Source: a virus
IMG/VR virus record: IMGVR_UViG_3300012920_000110
Location: 1 to 36,620 of that record
Reading direction: 5' to 3' (one strand)
Length of the DNA stretch: 36,620 nt
How positions within the stretch are numbered: the stretch's first letter is position 1; each line of letters starts with the position of its first letter. Positions 24,671 to 31,640 of this stretch are shown piece after piece. Position numbers and translations under genes: made by a program. The notes below the pieces were generated by a model. The model had not been told where the DNA came from and ran no database searches. It saw only the letters and a program-made list of their open reading frames with translations.

Positions 24671-26434
24671 ATGGACAGATATATTTACGCAGTAGACTTT
24701 GAAACCTACTACGACAAAGAGTGTAGTATCAAAACACTGGGGACGCTTGGCTACTTTAGTCATCCTCAGTTTGACGCCTATATGGTTTCTGTTGTGGGGA
24801 CTGATGGGACTAAGTTTGTAGGACACCCCAAAGACTTCGTGTGGGAGAAACTTAACGGACAAGTTGTGCTTTCGCATAACGCCAGCTTTGACGAGACGTT
24901 GTATTACTACGGGGTAAATCAGGAATGGTGGGACTCTTGTGATCCTTACGAGTGGCACTGCACGGCGGACTTAGCCGCTTACTGTAAGCTCCCAAGATCT
25001 TTGAAAGGGTCAACGGCAGAGTTGTTTGGTCTTACTGTAGATAAAAGCACGAGGGATAATATGTCAGGTAAGCGATGGGAGGAAATGACTTCTGAGTTCA
25101 AGGAGGAGGTTTGTGAATATGCCATCAAAGATAGTGAGCTTTGCTTGAAGTTATGGGAAACGCTTAGTGATAAATGGCCTGAGTTTGAAAGAAACGTAAG
25201 TAGTCTTAATAGAAAGATCGTTCAACAGGGTATCCCGATTGATGAGGATCTACTTAAAAAGCAACTCGAAACAATTAAATTGAAGCTCTTTGAAGCTGAA
25301 GAGAACATTCCTTGGTTGGGGGATAAACCCCTACTTAGTAGGGCGGCTTTTGATGAGCAATGTCTACTAGTTGGTATCAAGCCCCCAGTAAGTTTGGCTG
25401 CGACAGATGCAGAATCTCAACAGTGGATAGAATACCATAGTGGTGAGCATAAATGGATATCTGCTGTAAAAGACTGGAGAAGGATAAACTCCCTCAAGAA
25501 AAAGTTAGAAAGTTTTGATTATGCAACTATGCCCAACGGTAGGTATTACGGAGGGTGTATGTATTTTGGCGCACATACAGGAAGGTTTAGTGGGTCGGGC
25601 GGCAACTTAAATTTACAGAACTTACCCAGAGAAGAAATGTTTGGGGTAAACCTTAGACATTTAATAGCGCCCAATAATGACAAAAGATTAATTGCTGTAG
25701 ACCTTTCTCAGATTGAAGTTCGGACTTTATGCTGGTTAGCTGGCGATTCCGAAATGTTGAAAGAGATTGAGCAAACAAATGATATCTACGAAGCATTCGC
25801 CATCAGGTTTGGAATGTGGAAATCAGAAGATGGATCTATTAAGAAAGAACCAAAACTTAGACATGCAGTAAAAGGGATGGTTCTTGGCTGTGGCTATGGC
25901 GCAGGTGCGACTAGGTTCTCTGAAATGTCTGGTATTTCTGAAGAGGAAGCGGGTAAGCGAGTAAAGAAATATCGGATGAAGATGAAGAAAGTTAAATCCC
26001 TATGGGAAGAATACACAGGTGAGATTGAAGGATCACATGTATCGAAGGCTGAATTTACAGTAGACCTGCCAAGTGGCAGGGTTATTAACTATGGCAGATT
26101 AAAATCTTTTGCTGAGGGTGGTCGTAACCATTATCTAACTAAAGTCCCAAGACATGGAAAGAGTGTCACCGTGCGTTTGTGGGGAGGACTTGTTGCGGAA
26201 AACGCTAGTCAGGCACTGGCGAGAGATATTTTTTCTGATATGCTGCTTCGCGTTGATAAAGCGGGGCATAAAATAATTATGCACGTTCACGACGAAATGG
26301 TTATTGAATCACACAAAGACGAAGCTGAAGAAACTCTCGCGGACATAATAAGGATTATGTCCAAACCACCACAATGGATACCCAACATTCCAGTAGAAGC
26401 AGAGGGGTCAATACTAACAAAATATGAAAAATGA
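24671..26434 (+). CDS. polA: Family A DNA polymerase with 3'-5' exonuclease, 587 aa
   Basis: The proofreading domain has exo I (D9, E11 in AVDFETYY), exo II (SHNASFDE) and exo III (YAIKDSEL). The polymerase domain has motif A (D344 in AVDLSQIEVR), motif B (R397, K401, Y409 in RHAVKGMVLGCGYG) and motif C (H540-D541-E542 in HVHDEMV). At 587 residues it is the compact phage form without a 5' nuclease. The residue at the E. coli Phe762 position (K+4) is Leu405. It replicates the phage genome with the primase-helicase that follows, whose start overlaps its stop (ATGA). Confidence 0.96.
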   Translation: MDRYIYAVDFETYYDKECSIKTLGTLGYFSHPQFDAYMVSVVGTDGTKFVGHPKDFVWEKLNGQVVLSHNASFDETLYYYGVNQEWWDSCDPYEWHCTADLAAYCKLPRSLKGSTAELFGLTVDKSTRDNMSGKRWEEMTSEFKEEVCEYAIKDSELCLKLWETLSDKWPEFERNVSSLNRKIVQQGIPIDEDLLKKQLETIKLKLFEAEENIPWLGDKPLLSRAAFDEQCLLVGIKPPVSLAATDAESQQWIEYHSGEHKWISAVKDWRRINSLKKKLESFDYATMPNGRYYGGCMYFGAHTGRFSGSGGNLNLQNLPREEMFGVNLRHLIAPNNDKRLIAVDLSQIEVRTLCWLAGDSEMLKEIEQTNDIYEAFAIRFGMWKSEDGSIKKEPKLRHAVKGMVLGCGYGAGATRFSEMSGISEEEAGKRVKKYRMKMKKVKSLWEEYTGEIEGSHVSKAEFTVDLPSGRVINYGRLKSFAEGGRNHYLTKVPRHGKSVTVRLWGGLVAENASQALARDIFSDMLLRVDKAGHKIIMHVHDEMVIESHKDEAEETLADIIRIMSKPPQWIPNIPVEAEGSILTKYEK

Positions 26435-28596
26435 AATACAGATACCTTAAAAACCTCAGAGATAAGAAATGCACGGCGTGTGATGACATGTCGAAGATTG
26501 TTTCAAGTAGGCCCACATTTAAATCTAAAGCAGCTTACAGAGAATGGTGTGGTAAGAAAACCACAGACCATTGCTTCTTTAGTATGTGCGAAGGACTTAA
26601 CTCAGGCGCACGTATCGAAGGAGAGAATAAAGTAGTTAAGGTTCACGGGGTTGCTGCGGACTATGATGCTCCAGTTGATTGGGTGAATGCAGATAATATT
26701 ATCGCGGCTAAGTGTGTCGGATGTATGCCCACATGGAGGGCTAAGACTTACAGCGGGTATATTCGTGTCTTGTTTGAGTTTGAGGAAGTATGTTCGGTCC
26801 CTCACTTTATCTACAAACCATTTATGGCAGAGCTGAAGAAGCTCATAAACTTTTCAAAGATCTTTGCAGGGTATGATAAGAAATCTGAAGAACCCTCTCA
26901 ATACTTTGAACTAGGGACAGATTGGGTAAACCTTGGTGGCAAAGTCCCTCCTAGTGTTGTGCAGACTGCCTTGATTAAGGCGGCACAAAACAATCCCCCT
27001 GAGTCTAAAGAGACCTCGATACCTATTGAAGAAGTCGCGGCTGAGGTTGAGAAGAGATTTCCAAACAGGTGGATAGGAGACTTTGAAGTTGGATCTAGGG
27101 GTCCGTTGTTCTGGATTGATGACGGGATTGATCGTGAGGGTTGTCAGGTTTTTGAGGATGGTATGATCGTCTACTCAGACAGGGATCAACCTTGGAAAAC
27201 ATGGAGAGATATTTTTGGTAAGTCCTTTGTTAAAGAATATGAAGAGAAAAAAATGGGAGGACTGCTGGATGAGTATTGGTTCAATGGTAGGCAGTTCTTT
27301 AAACTTCTTCACGGTGCTGCTCAGATAATCCCAAGAGATCAACTCGTGCTTGAGTTAAGGCAGCGAGGGTTTAGACCAAAGACAAAGAAGGGGGAGAATA
27401 TATCAGAAGTTGAAAACGCTATCTTAGTAATCAGCAATCAGAATAGGATTAATGAGATTGCGCCCGTTGTATTCAGAAGAGACAAGAGAGTTGTAGATTT
27501 CAATGGGTTGAGAATTTTAAATAGCTCAAACATCGAACCAATCATGCCAGCGGAGAGTGGTGATGTTAGTGAATGGCCTTGGCTCTATAAATTCTTTGAC
27601 CAGTTCTTTGTGGATTCTACCCCTATAAGAACTAAGAATTATTTCTTTGCATGGATGAAGAGATTCCACAATGGCGTAATCAACAACAAAGAAGATCAAG
27701 GACAAGCATGCATATTTGTTGGGCCAGCTAAAATGGGTAAGACACTTATGTCTAATAAGATTATCGCGGCAGCAGTGGGCGGTTATGCTGATGCCAGTGA
27801 TTATCTTTCTGGTGGAACTAAATTTAATAAAGACTTAGGTAGAGCTGCTTGTTGGGTCATTGATGACACAGTTAGTGCAGCTTCTTTTCAAGATCAGCGG
27901 CGAGCTACAGAACTTATTAAGAGGGGTGTAGCTAACCCAAGGATCGAGTTCATGGCTAAGTATGCTGATGCGGTTACTCTTCCGTGGGCAGGTAGGATTA
28001 TTGTAAGTCTCAATGATGACGCTAATAGTATGAGTGTTATCCCAACACTTGACTCAAGTAATAAGGATAAACTTATGGCGTTTAAGATAAACCCCACACC
28101 TTTTAAGTTCCCTCCCAAGGAACAACTTGAGGCAATCATTGCACAAGAGCTTCCTCATTTTTTGAAATGGCTCGCCGATTGGAACCCACCTGTTGAAGTA
28201 TTGGATGATGACAGGTTTGGCGTTAAAAGCTTTATCGACAAGAGTATTGCCCATGCCGCCTACGACAACTCAAGTAGATCACAAGTAGCAGAGCTTGTTG
28301 ATTTCTTTGCCAAAGCTGCTCGTGAGAATGATATCGAAGGGGAGTGGAGCGGGACTTTAACTGAGTTCCAGCGAGCTTTACACACCTACAACAACGGCAG
28401 AACTTTAGGTTCCTCAAACAAAATTGAGTTCGTGCGGAATGGATTAGCACATATGGAAGATGGCGGTAAGTCCAACTTGAAACTTAGGCCCATCAAGTCT
28501 GTTGGTAAGGGCGGTGGTAAGATATGGACTATCAATATAGAGGAGAAATATGATATCGACTTTACAGAGAGTTCGCAGGACGCAGTGCTTCAATAG
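26431..28596 (+). CDS. Primase-helicase, D5/DUF5906-like SF3-type ATPase, 721 aa
   Basis: The C-terminal half has Walker A GPAKMGKT at 431-438, Walker B WVIDD (475-479) and a sensor-like RIIVSLNDD, the set seen in phage DUF5906/D5-like SF3 helicases. The N-terminal part carries a D77-Y-D79 pair (HGVAADYDAP) that may be the metal-binding acid pair of an archaeo-eukaryotic-type primase; this half is less certain. Unwinding plus priming would serve the polymerase encoded just before it. Translation is coupled to polA by ATGA. Its last 35 bases overlap the convergent nuclease-like gene. Confidence 0.85.
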   Translation: MKYRYLKNLRDKKCTACDDMSKIVSSRPTFKSKAAYREWCGKKTTDHCFFSMCEGLNSGARIEGENKVVKVHGVAADYDAPVDWVNADNIIAAKCVGCMPTWRAKTYSGYIRVLFEFEEVCSVPHFIYKPFMAELKKLINFSKIFAGYDKKSEEPSQYFELGTDWVNLGGKVPPSVVQTALIKAAQNNPPESKETSIPIEEVAAEVEKRFPNRWIGDFEVGSRGPLFWIDDGIDREGCQVFEDGMIVYSDRDQPWKTWRDIFGKSFVKEYEEKKMGGLLDEYWFNGRQFFKLLHGAAQIIPRDQLVLELRQRGFRPKTKKGENISEVENAILVISNQNRINEIAPVVFRRDKRVVDFNGLRILNSSNIEPIMPAESGDVSEWPWLYKFFDQFFVDSTPIRTKNYFFAWMKRFHNGVINNKEDQGQACIFVGPAKMGKTLMSNKIIAAAVGGYADASDYLSGGTKFNKDLGRAACWVIDDTVSAASFQDQRRATELIKRGVANPRIEFMAKYADAVTLPWAGRIIVSLNDDANSMSVIPTLDSSNKDKLMAFKINPTPFKFPPKEQLEAIIAQELPHFLKWLADWNPPVEVLDDDRFGVKSFIDKSIAHAAYDNSSRSQVAELVDFFAKAARENDIEGEWSGTLTEFQRALHTYNNGRTLGSSNKIEFVRNGLAHMEDGGKSNLKLRPIKSVGKGGGKIWTINIEEKYDIDFTESSQDAVLQ

Positions 28597-29095
28597 GTAG
28601 GTGATACCCATCAACCTTGTAAGTGAAGCCCCAGTCATCTGGCTCACCTCGTTTCTTATATTCACCCGACTTCTGAATCTTGTGTCCTGTAGCCCAACCA
28701 AGCATCCATGCTCTGGTAAAGTCTTTACGCACCCTGACAAAGTAGTAGGCGTTAGCAGGTAACTTTTTACCTTCAGCACAATTAACGGAAGCAGTGTAAT
28801 GGGGTTGTGGTTTGCCAGCACAACTCTTGGCCTTCACATCTATCTTCCGTTTACCTAGTTCATAATCGTGGGTATATATTTTATCTCCCACGTATATGGC
28901 TTCAGGATACAGTTTTTCAAAAGCTACTTCTCCTAAGAACCCTGTCATCCTCCCTGCCCCTCTTGTAAATGAGTTAGGTAGCACCCCTAAATCTTCGCTT
29001 CGCTCGAACGCTTCTTTTATATCATTGCTGTTAGGCGTAAAAATAAGCATCCCCTTAGTCCTTGAAAACTGAGGGGGGAGCTTCTTGCGTTTCAT
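28562..29095 (-). CDS. PD-(D/E)XK nuclease-like protein, 177 aa
   Basis: Ordered residues E56 (GFLGEVAFE), D77 (THDYELG) and D86-x-K88 (KIDVKAK) match the PD-(D/E)XK core. The residues after the core are beta-rich and aromatic (ANAYYFVRV; RAWMLGWATG), as in the Vsr/restriction-like branch. It is the last gene of the leftward tail/lysis block and is coupled to the zincin gene by ATGA at its start. Being made late, it might trim or cut DNA around packaging or break host DNA; the substrate is unknown. Confidence 0.65.
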   Translation of the reverse strand: MKRKKLPPQFSRTKGMLIFTPNSNDIKEAFERSEDLGVLPNSFTRGAGRMTGFLGEVAFEKLYPEAIYVGDKIYTHDYELGKRKIDVKAKSCAGKPQPHYTASVNCAEGKKLPANAYYFVRVRKDFTRAWMLGWATGHKIQKSGEYKKRGEPDDWGFTYKVDGYHLPIEALRPANSL

Positions 29096-29391
29096 CCGCT
29101 ACTTATTCGTTTGCTAATTCTGTCCCAAGCAGGAAAAAATATTTCATCCATACAACGAACTATTGCTTCTTCCTCATAACGCTCGCAATACCCTAGTCCA
29201 GATATAGCGAACGCTGCGTGGATCATCTCGTGCCTCAAGGTTTCTATCATTTCTTTTCCCTTGAGGCTCTTATCTAGTGTTATGACTTTCTTCCTATTGG
29301 AATAAAGGCCGTAACAATCATCATCTCCTAAATCTCTAAACTGCACTCGGACTCTGATACCCGCGAGAGTGACGCTCTTGGGGATAACCAT
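29092..29391 (-). CDS. Small zincin metallopeptidase-like protein, 99 aa
   Basis: A HExxH motif (H54-E55-M-I-H58) lies in a helix (LRHEMIHAAF), and a following YEEEA (E73-E75) could give the third zinc ligand. The short N-terminal beta part (IRVRVQFRDLGDDDCYGLY) is like the SprT-like and phage minimal zincins. It probably cleaves a peptide bond, but the target is not known. Its start overlaps the amidase stop (TAATG) and its stop overlaps the nuclease start, so it is translated with the lysis genes. It might act in virion processing or host takeover. Confidence 0.7.
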   Translation of the reverse strand: MVIPKSVTLAGIRVRVQFRDLGDDDCYGLYSNRKKVITLDKSLKGKEMIETLRHEMIHAAFAISGLGYCERYEEEAIVRCMDEIFFPAWDRISKRISSG

Positions 29392-29936
29392 TACCCATAG
29401 AAGTTGTTAATTCCTTCCGCATATACCTTAGCTAATCTCCCGATATTAGACCTAATAAGATTCACATCATTTATATTGGAACCAAAGAATGGCTCGGCGA
29501 TACAAGCATAACAAGGAGTCTTGCGAAGAAAGAGTGCTCCTCGTTGACCCCTACCCCGTGGCTTTACACCGCGTGAACGGAGTTCGGGGTATTCTTTTTC
29601 CATAGCCTCATTTAGTTTAGTGGCTAACCTTTTACCCCCGCGACTAGTTTCCCAATGCAACCACTCATGCCCTGTAGCTTTAGGGCCAGCAGCATTGAAA
29701 TGAAATTCTATACATGCATCAACTTTGTCTTCTCGCATTTTACGAGATACATAATTCATAGCACCTACATAACTGACGGCATTGTAGTCATCATATATTT
29801 TGTAGGGGACTTTTAGATGAGGGGTGATTAATGGAATCAATTCCGAATTAAACTTGTGCTCACTTACGCTGTTATCTCCTACAGTGTAAGCTCCACTATC
29901 CCCTTGTCTGGAATGTCCTATAGCTAGTCCTATCAT
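29391..29936 (-). CDS. N-acetylmuramoyl-L-alanine amidase (Amidase_3 family), endolysin, 181 aa
   Basis: The zinc-binding and catalytic pattern of Amidase_3 is complete: H8 (AIGHSRQGDSGA), E26 (VSEHKFN), H79 (EFHFNA) and E148 (IAEPFFG). These enzymes cut the bond between muramic acid and the stem peptide. The gene encodes only the catalytic domain with no signal peptide or wall-binding domain, which suits a holin-dependent endolysin of a Gram-negative host. Its start overlaps the holin-like gene's stop (ATGA). Confidence 0.93.
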   Translation of the reverse strand: MIGLAIGHSRQGDSGAYTVGDNSVSEHKFNSELIPLITPHLKVPYKIYDDYNAVSYVGAMNYVSRKMREDKVDACIEFHFNAAGPKATGHEWLHWETSRGGKRLATKLNEAMEKEYPELRSRGVKPRGRGQRGALFLRKTPCYACIAEPFFGSNINDVNLIRSNIGRLAKVYAEGINNFYG

Positions 29937-30106
29937 TTCTTATATTTAAAAATCAAACGGTAGAGCGATACCGCTGCTACTGCGATACCTAGAACAAGTG
30001 ATATGACACGAAGCCAATATTCTATTTGCTCTTGCATCGATGCCGCTATCGCAATGGTAGGGGTCAAAGTCCCCAAAAGAGTGTCTATTAGTTTTGAGGA
30101 GTTCAT
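29933..30106 (-). CDS. Holin-like membrane protein, 57 aa
   Basis: A frame from ATG 30106 to TGA 29933-29935 gives 57 residues with a short N-terminal helix, a hydrophobic segment at about 31-51 (RVISLVLGIAVAAVSLY) and a basic tail FKYKK. This is the build of a small class II/III holin. Both ends are coupled: its start overlaps the stop of the lipoprotein frame and its stop overlaps the amidase start (ATGA). The direct link to the endolysin supports the role. The 62-aa membrane protein at 30424-30612 is the alternative holin. Confidence 0.7.
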   Translation of the reverse strand: MNSSKLIDTLLGTLTPTIAIAASMQEQIEYWLRVISLVLGIAVAAVSLYRLIFKYKK

Positions 30107-30345
30107 TTGTTTCCAATAATAATTGCCCTTCGATAAGAGTAATCGCTGTGAAATTTATGTTCTTTCCTACCAGTCAATTTACCCTCAACAAAATGATACT
30201 GTGTGCCTTCAATCAGAGTTATAGTCGGAGGATCGTAAAGCGAACTGTCGTTCACGACTGAGTCTTTTGCCCAATCTTTCGATGCGCAACTTTGCAGAAG
30301 GACTGCCATTACTGGCAAGCTCATCAATCTCATCTTCGATCTCAT
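30103..30345 (-). CDS. Lipoprotein, o-spanin-like (Rz1-type), 80 aa
   Basis: The N-terminus has a basic start, a short hydrophobic segment and a lipobox LQSC with C20, so the mature product should be lipid-anchored, probably to the outer membrane. The body is polar with a Lys/His/Arg-rich C-terminus. The start lies inside the 71-aa gene in another frame, the same nested order as Rz/Rz1. The stop overlaps the holin-like start. Alternative in-frame start at 30333. It may link to the 71-aa protein to disrupt the outer membrane at lysis. Confidence 0.6.
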   Translation of the reverse strand: MRSKMRLMSLPVMAVLLQSCASKDWAKDSVVNDSSLYDPPTITLIEGTQYHFVEGKLTGRKEHKFHSDYSYRRAIIIGNK

Positions 30346-30424
30346 CTAAATAACGTCTGTTCTTTGAATGCATATACGCCACAAAAGCTTCTAATGCGGC
30401 AGTTACTAAACGCATGAAGCGCAT
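30209..30424 (-). CDS. Possible i-spanin-like (Rz-type) protein, 71 aa
   Basis: The first 20 residues are weakly hydrophobic (RLVTAALEAFVAYM), followed by a charged coiled-coil helix (KNRRYLDEIEDEIDELA) and an Arg-rich end. This is the domain order of an inner-membrane spanin, although the membrane segment is short and the call rests on the nested lipoprotein gene. The start overlaps the 62-aa gene's stop (TAATG). It may instead be a small cytoplasmic helical protein. Confidence 0.45.
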   Translation of the reverse strand: MRFMRLVTAALEAFVAYMHSKNRRYLDEIEDEIDELASNGSPSAKLRIERLGKRLSRERQFALRSSDYNSD

Positions 30425-30612
30425 TACTTATCTTTGGCCTTTCCTACATTTAGCGCCAACCACTCAACAACCCGATATAGTTTGCGGACGATGCTATCGT
30501 CTTTAGGAGTTGGAGTTAGAGCGCAGAGAGCAGAAGCTGCTGCAACTACTGCGGTCAATGTAGCGAGAATACTTTCTTTGTTTTCGCTTAGATACTGAAT
30601 TAGTTCTGTCAT
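30424..30612 (-). CDS. Holin-like small membrane protein, 62 aa
   Basis: A transmembrane segment at about 14-32 (SILATLTAVVAAASALCAL) is followed by TPTPKDD and an amphipathic helix ending NVGKAKDK. Small phage membrane proteins of this build sit next to lysis genes and are usually called holins or antiholins. It begins three bases after the adaptor-like gene and opens the lysis cassette. With the 57-aa protein it may form a holin/antiholin pair; which is which cannot be told. Confidence 0.6.
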   Translation of the reverse strand: MTELIQYLSENKESILATLTAVVAAASALCALTPTPKDDSIVRKLYRVVEWLALNVGKAKDK

Positions 30613-30615
30613 AAT

Positions 30616-31575
30616 TTATAGTATGTTAGGGACGCGACTGTTTGATCCTGATGGATCAAAGAATATTGTTGGTTTTGCTGCTCCCCTATATGCGTCCAAT
30701 TCTTCATCGAGGAGTTGCTTGCAAACGGACCAATGGTAATTAGCCCTTTCAATGTCTGCGTTGTCTTCTGCTACGCTGCCTAGTAATGCATGTTTTATTG
30801 CATTTAAGTTGCTAGGAAAAACAGGATCGTAGCTGTTAATTAATGTTTTAAACTTCCGCTTAACTAAAAGTCTCAGTGTCTTAGTGTTCGGCGTAAGGTT
30901 GTTATTGATCCTGTATCTTCTAAACCTGCTAACCTTATTGGATTCCTGAACATCTGCGAGGTGCAGCGTGTCGGTAGCATCCGCGTTATTAACAGCGGTA
31001 ACTCTGACAGGAGCAGGTAAAGTGCTGTCACCATTTCTTATTTCTTCTATGGTGCTAAATAAAACAGTTGAAGTAACGGTGGCGGAAGTAGCTGTAGCTA
31101 TAGTGGGTTCAAAAGTTACCGTTACAGGAGTAGAGCTATTATTTAAACCCGTTACCTGTATAAAGTCATTAGTGGTTCTAGGAAGTGTTGTCTCTGGAGC
31201 AATTGGTGTTACTTCAATTTTGTAGTATTTAGAAGCCTCTAGCTCATTAATAGTCGGGACAAACCCATCATCAACCAGACCATACATAGCCAATGTGGTC
31301 CCATCGTTATTTCTTCCAGTCAATCTATAATCGTGGAACTGAGATCTTACCTTTTCAGGTTCATTCTCAAGCAAAGCGGATACCACAGCCTCCCCTTCAG
31401 GAAGGGTGAAGTTGTCATCCGTTGTGCTAATTACGGTCTCATATAAAAGATCCCTCCACATGCCCATTGCATAAAGGCGTGGGAGAACAAGATTAAGCTC
31501 CTGCATGAAGCTTGAACCTACAGTTTTGTATTTAGAGAGGGCTTCTTCTACCCCCGCTACAGTCAAAGTAGCCAT
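30616..31575 (-). CDS. Head-tail adaptor/tail tubular-like protein with a beta insert, 319 aa
   Basis: The N-terminal helix (LPRLYAMGMWRDLLYE, about 30-45) and the C-terminal helical part (about 225-295, with KHALLGSVAEDNADIERAN) resemble podovirus adaptor proteins (T7 gp11-like) that bind below the portal. Between them, at about 110-215, lies a Thr/Ser/Val-rich beta domain (PVTVTFEPTIATATSATVTS), which makes the protein longer than the usual adaptor of about 200 residues. It is followed at once by the lysis cassette. The adaptor call is by shape and is not certain. Confidence 0.55.
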   Translation of the reverse strand: MATLTVAGVEEALSKYKTVGSSFMQELNLVLPRLYAMGMWRDLLYETVISTTDDNFTLPEGEAVVSALLENEPEKVRSQFHDYRLTGRNNDGTTLAMYGLVDDGFVPTINELEASKYYKIEVTPIAPETTLPRTTNDFIQVTGLNNSSTPVTVTFEPTIATATSATVTSTVLFSTIEEIRNGDSTLPAPVRVTAVNNADATDTLHLADVQESNKVSRFRRYRINNNLTPNTKTLRLLVKRKFKTLINSYDPVFPSNLNAIKHALLGSVAEDNADIERANYHWSVCKQLLDEELDAYRGAAKPTIFFDPSGSNSRVPNIL

Positions 31576-31619
31576 ACCTAATGATAATGGCTAATTGTCT
31601 CAAGGTCAAGGTATCAACT

Positions 31620-31638
31620 TTATCAAGTATTTTGATAA
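31620..31638. terminator. Weak A/T-rich hairpin between structural genes
   Basis: TTATCAA (31620-31626) and TTGATAA (31632-31638) form a seven-pair stem with a five-base loop, just after the 555-aa gene's stop on the minus strand. It has no GC clamp and no strong T tract, so termination is doubtful; it may be an RNA processing or stability site. Confidence 0.25.
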
Positions 31639-31640
31639 GA

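Noticed and set aside
28444-28821. Minus-strand frame of 125 codons near the convergent junction
   Set aside because: It overlaps both the primase-helicase and the 177-aa nuclease-like gene in other frames, and its product looks like shifted-frame sequence.
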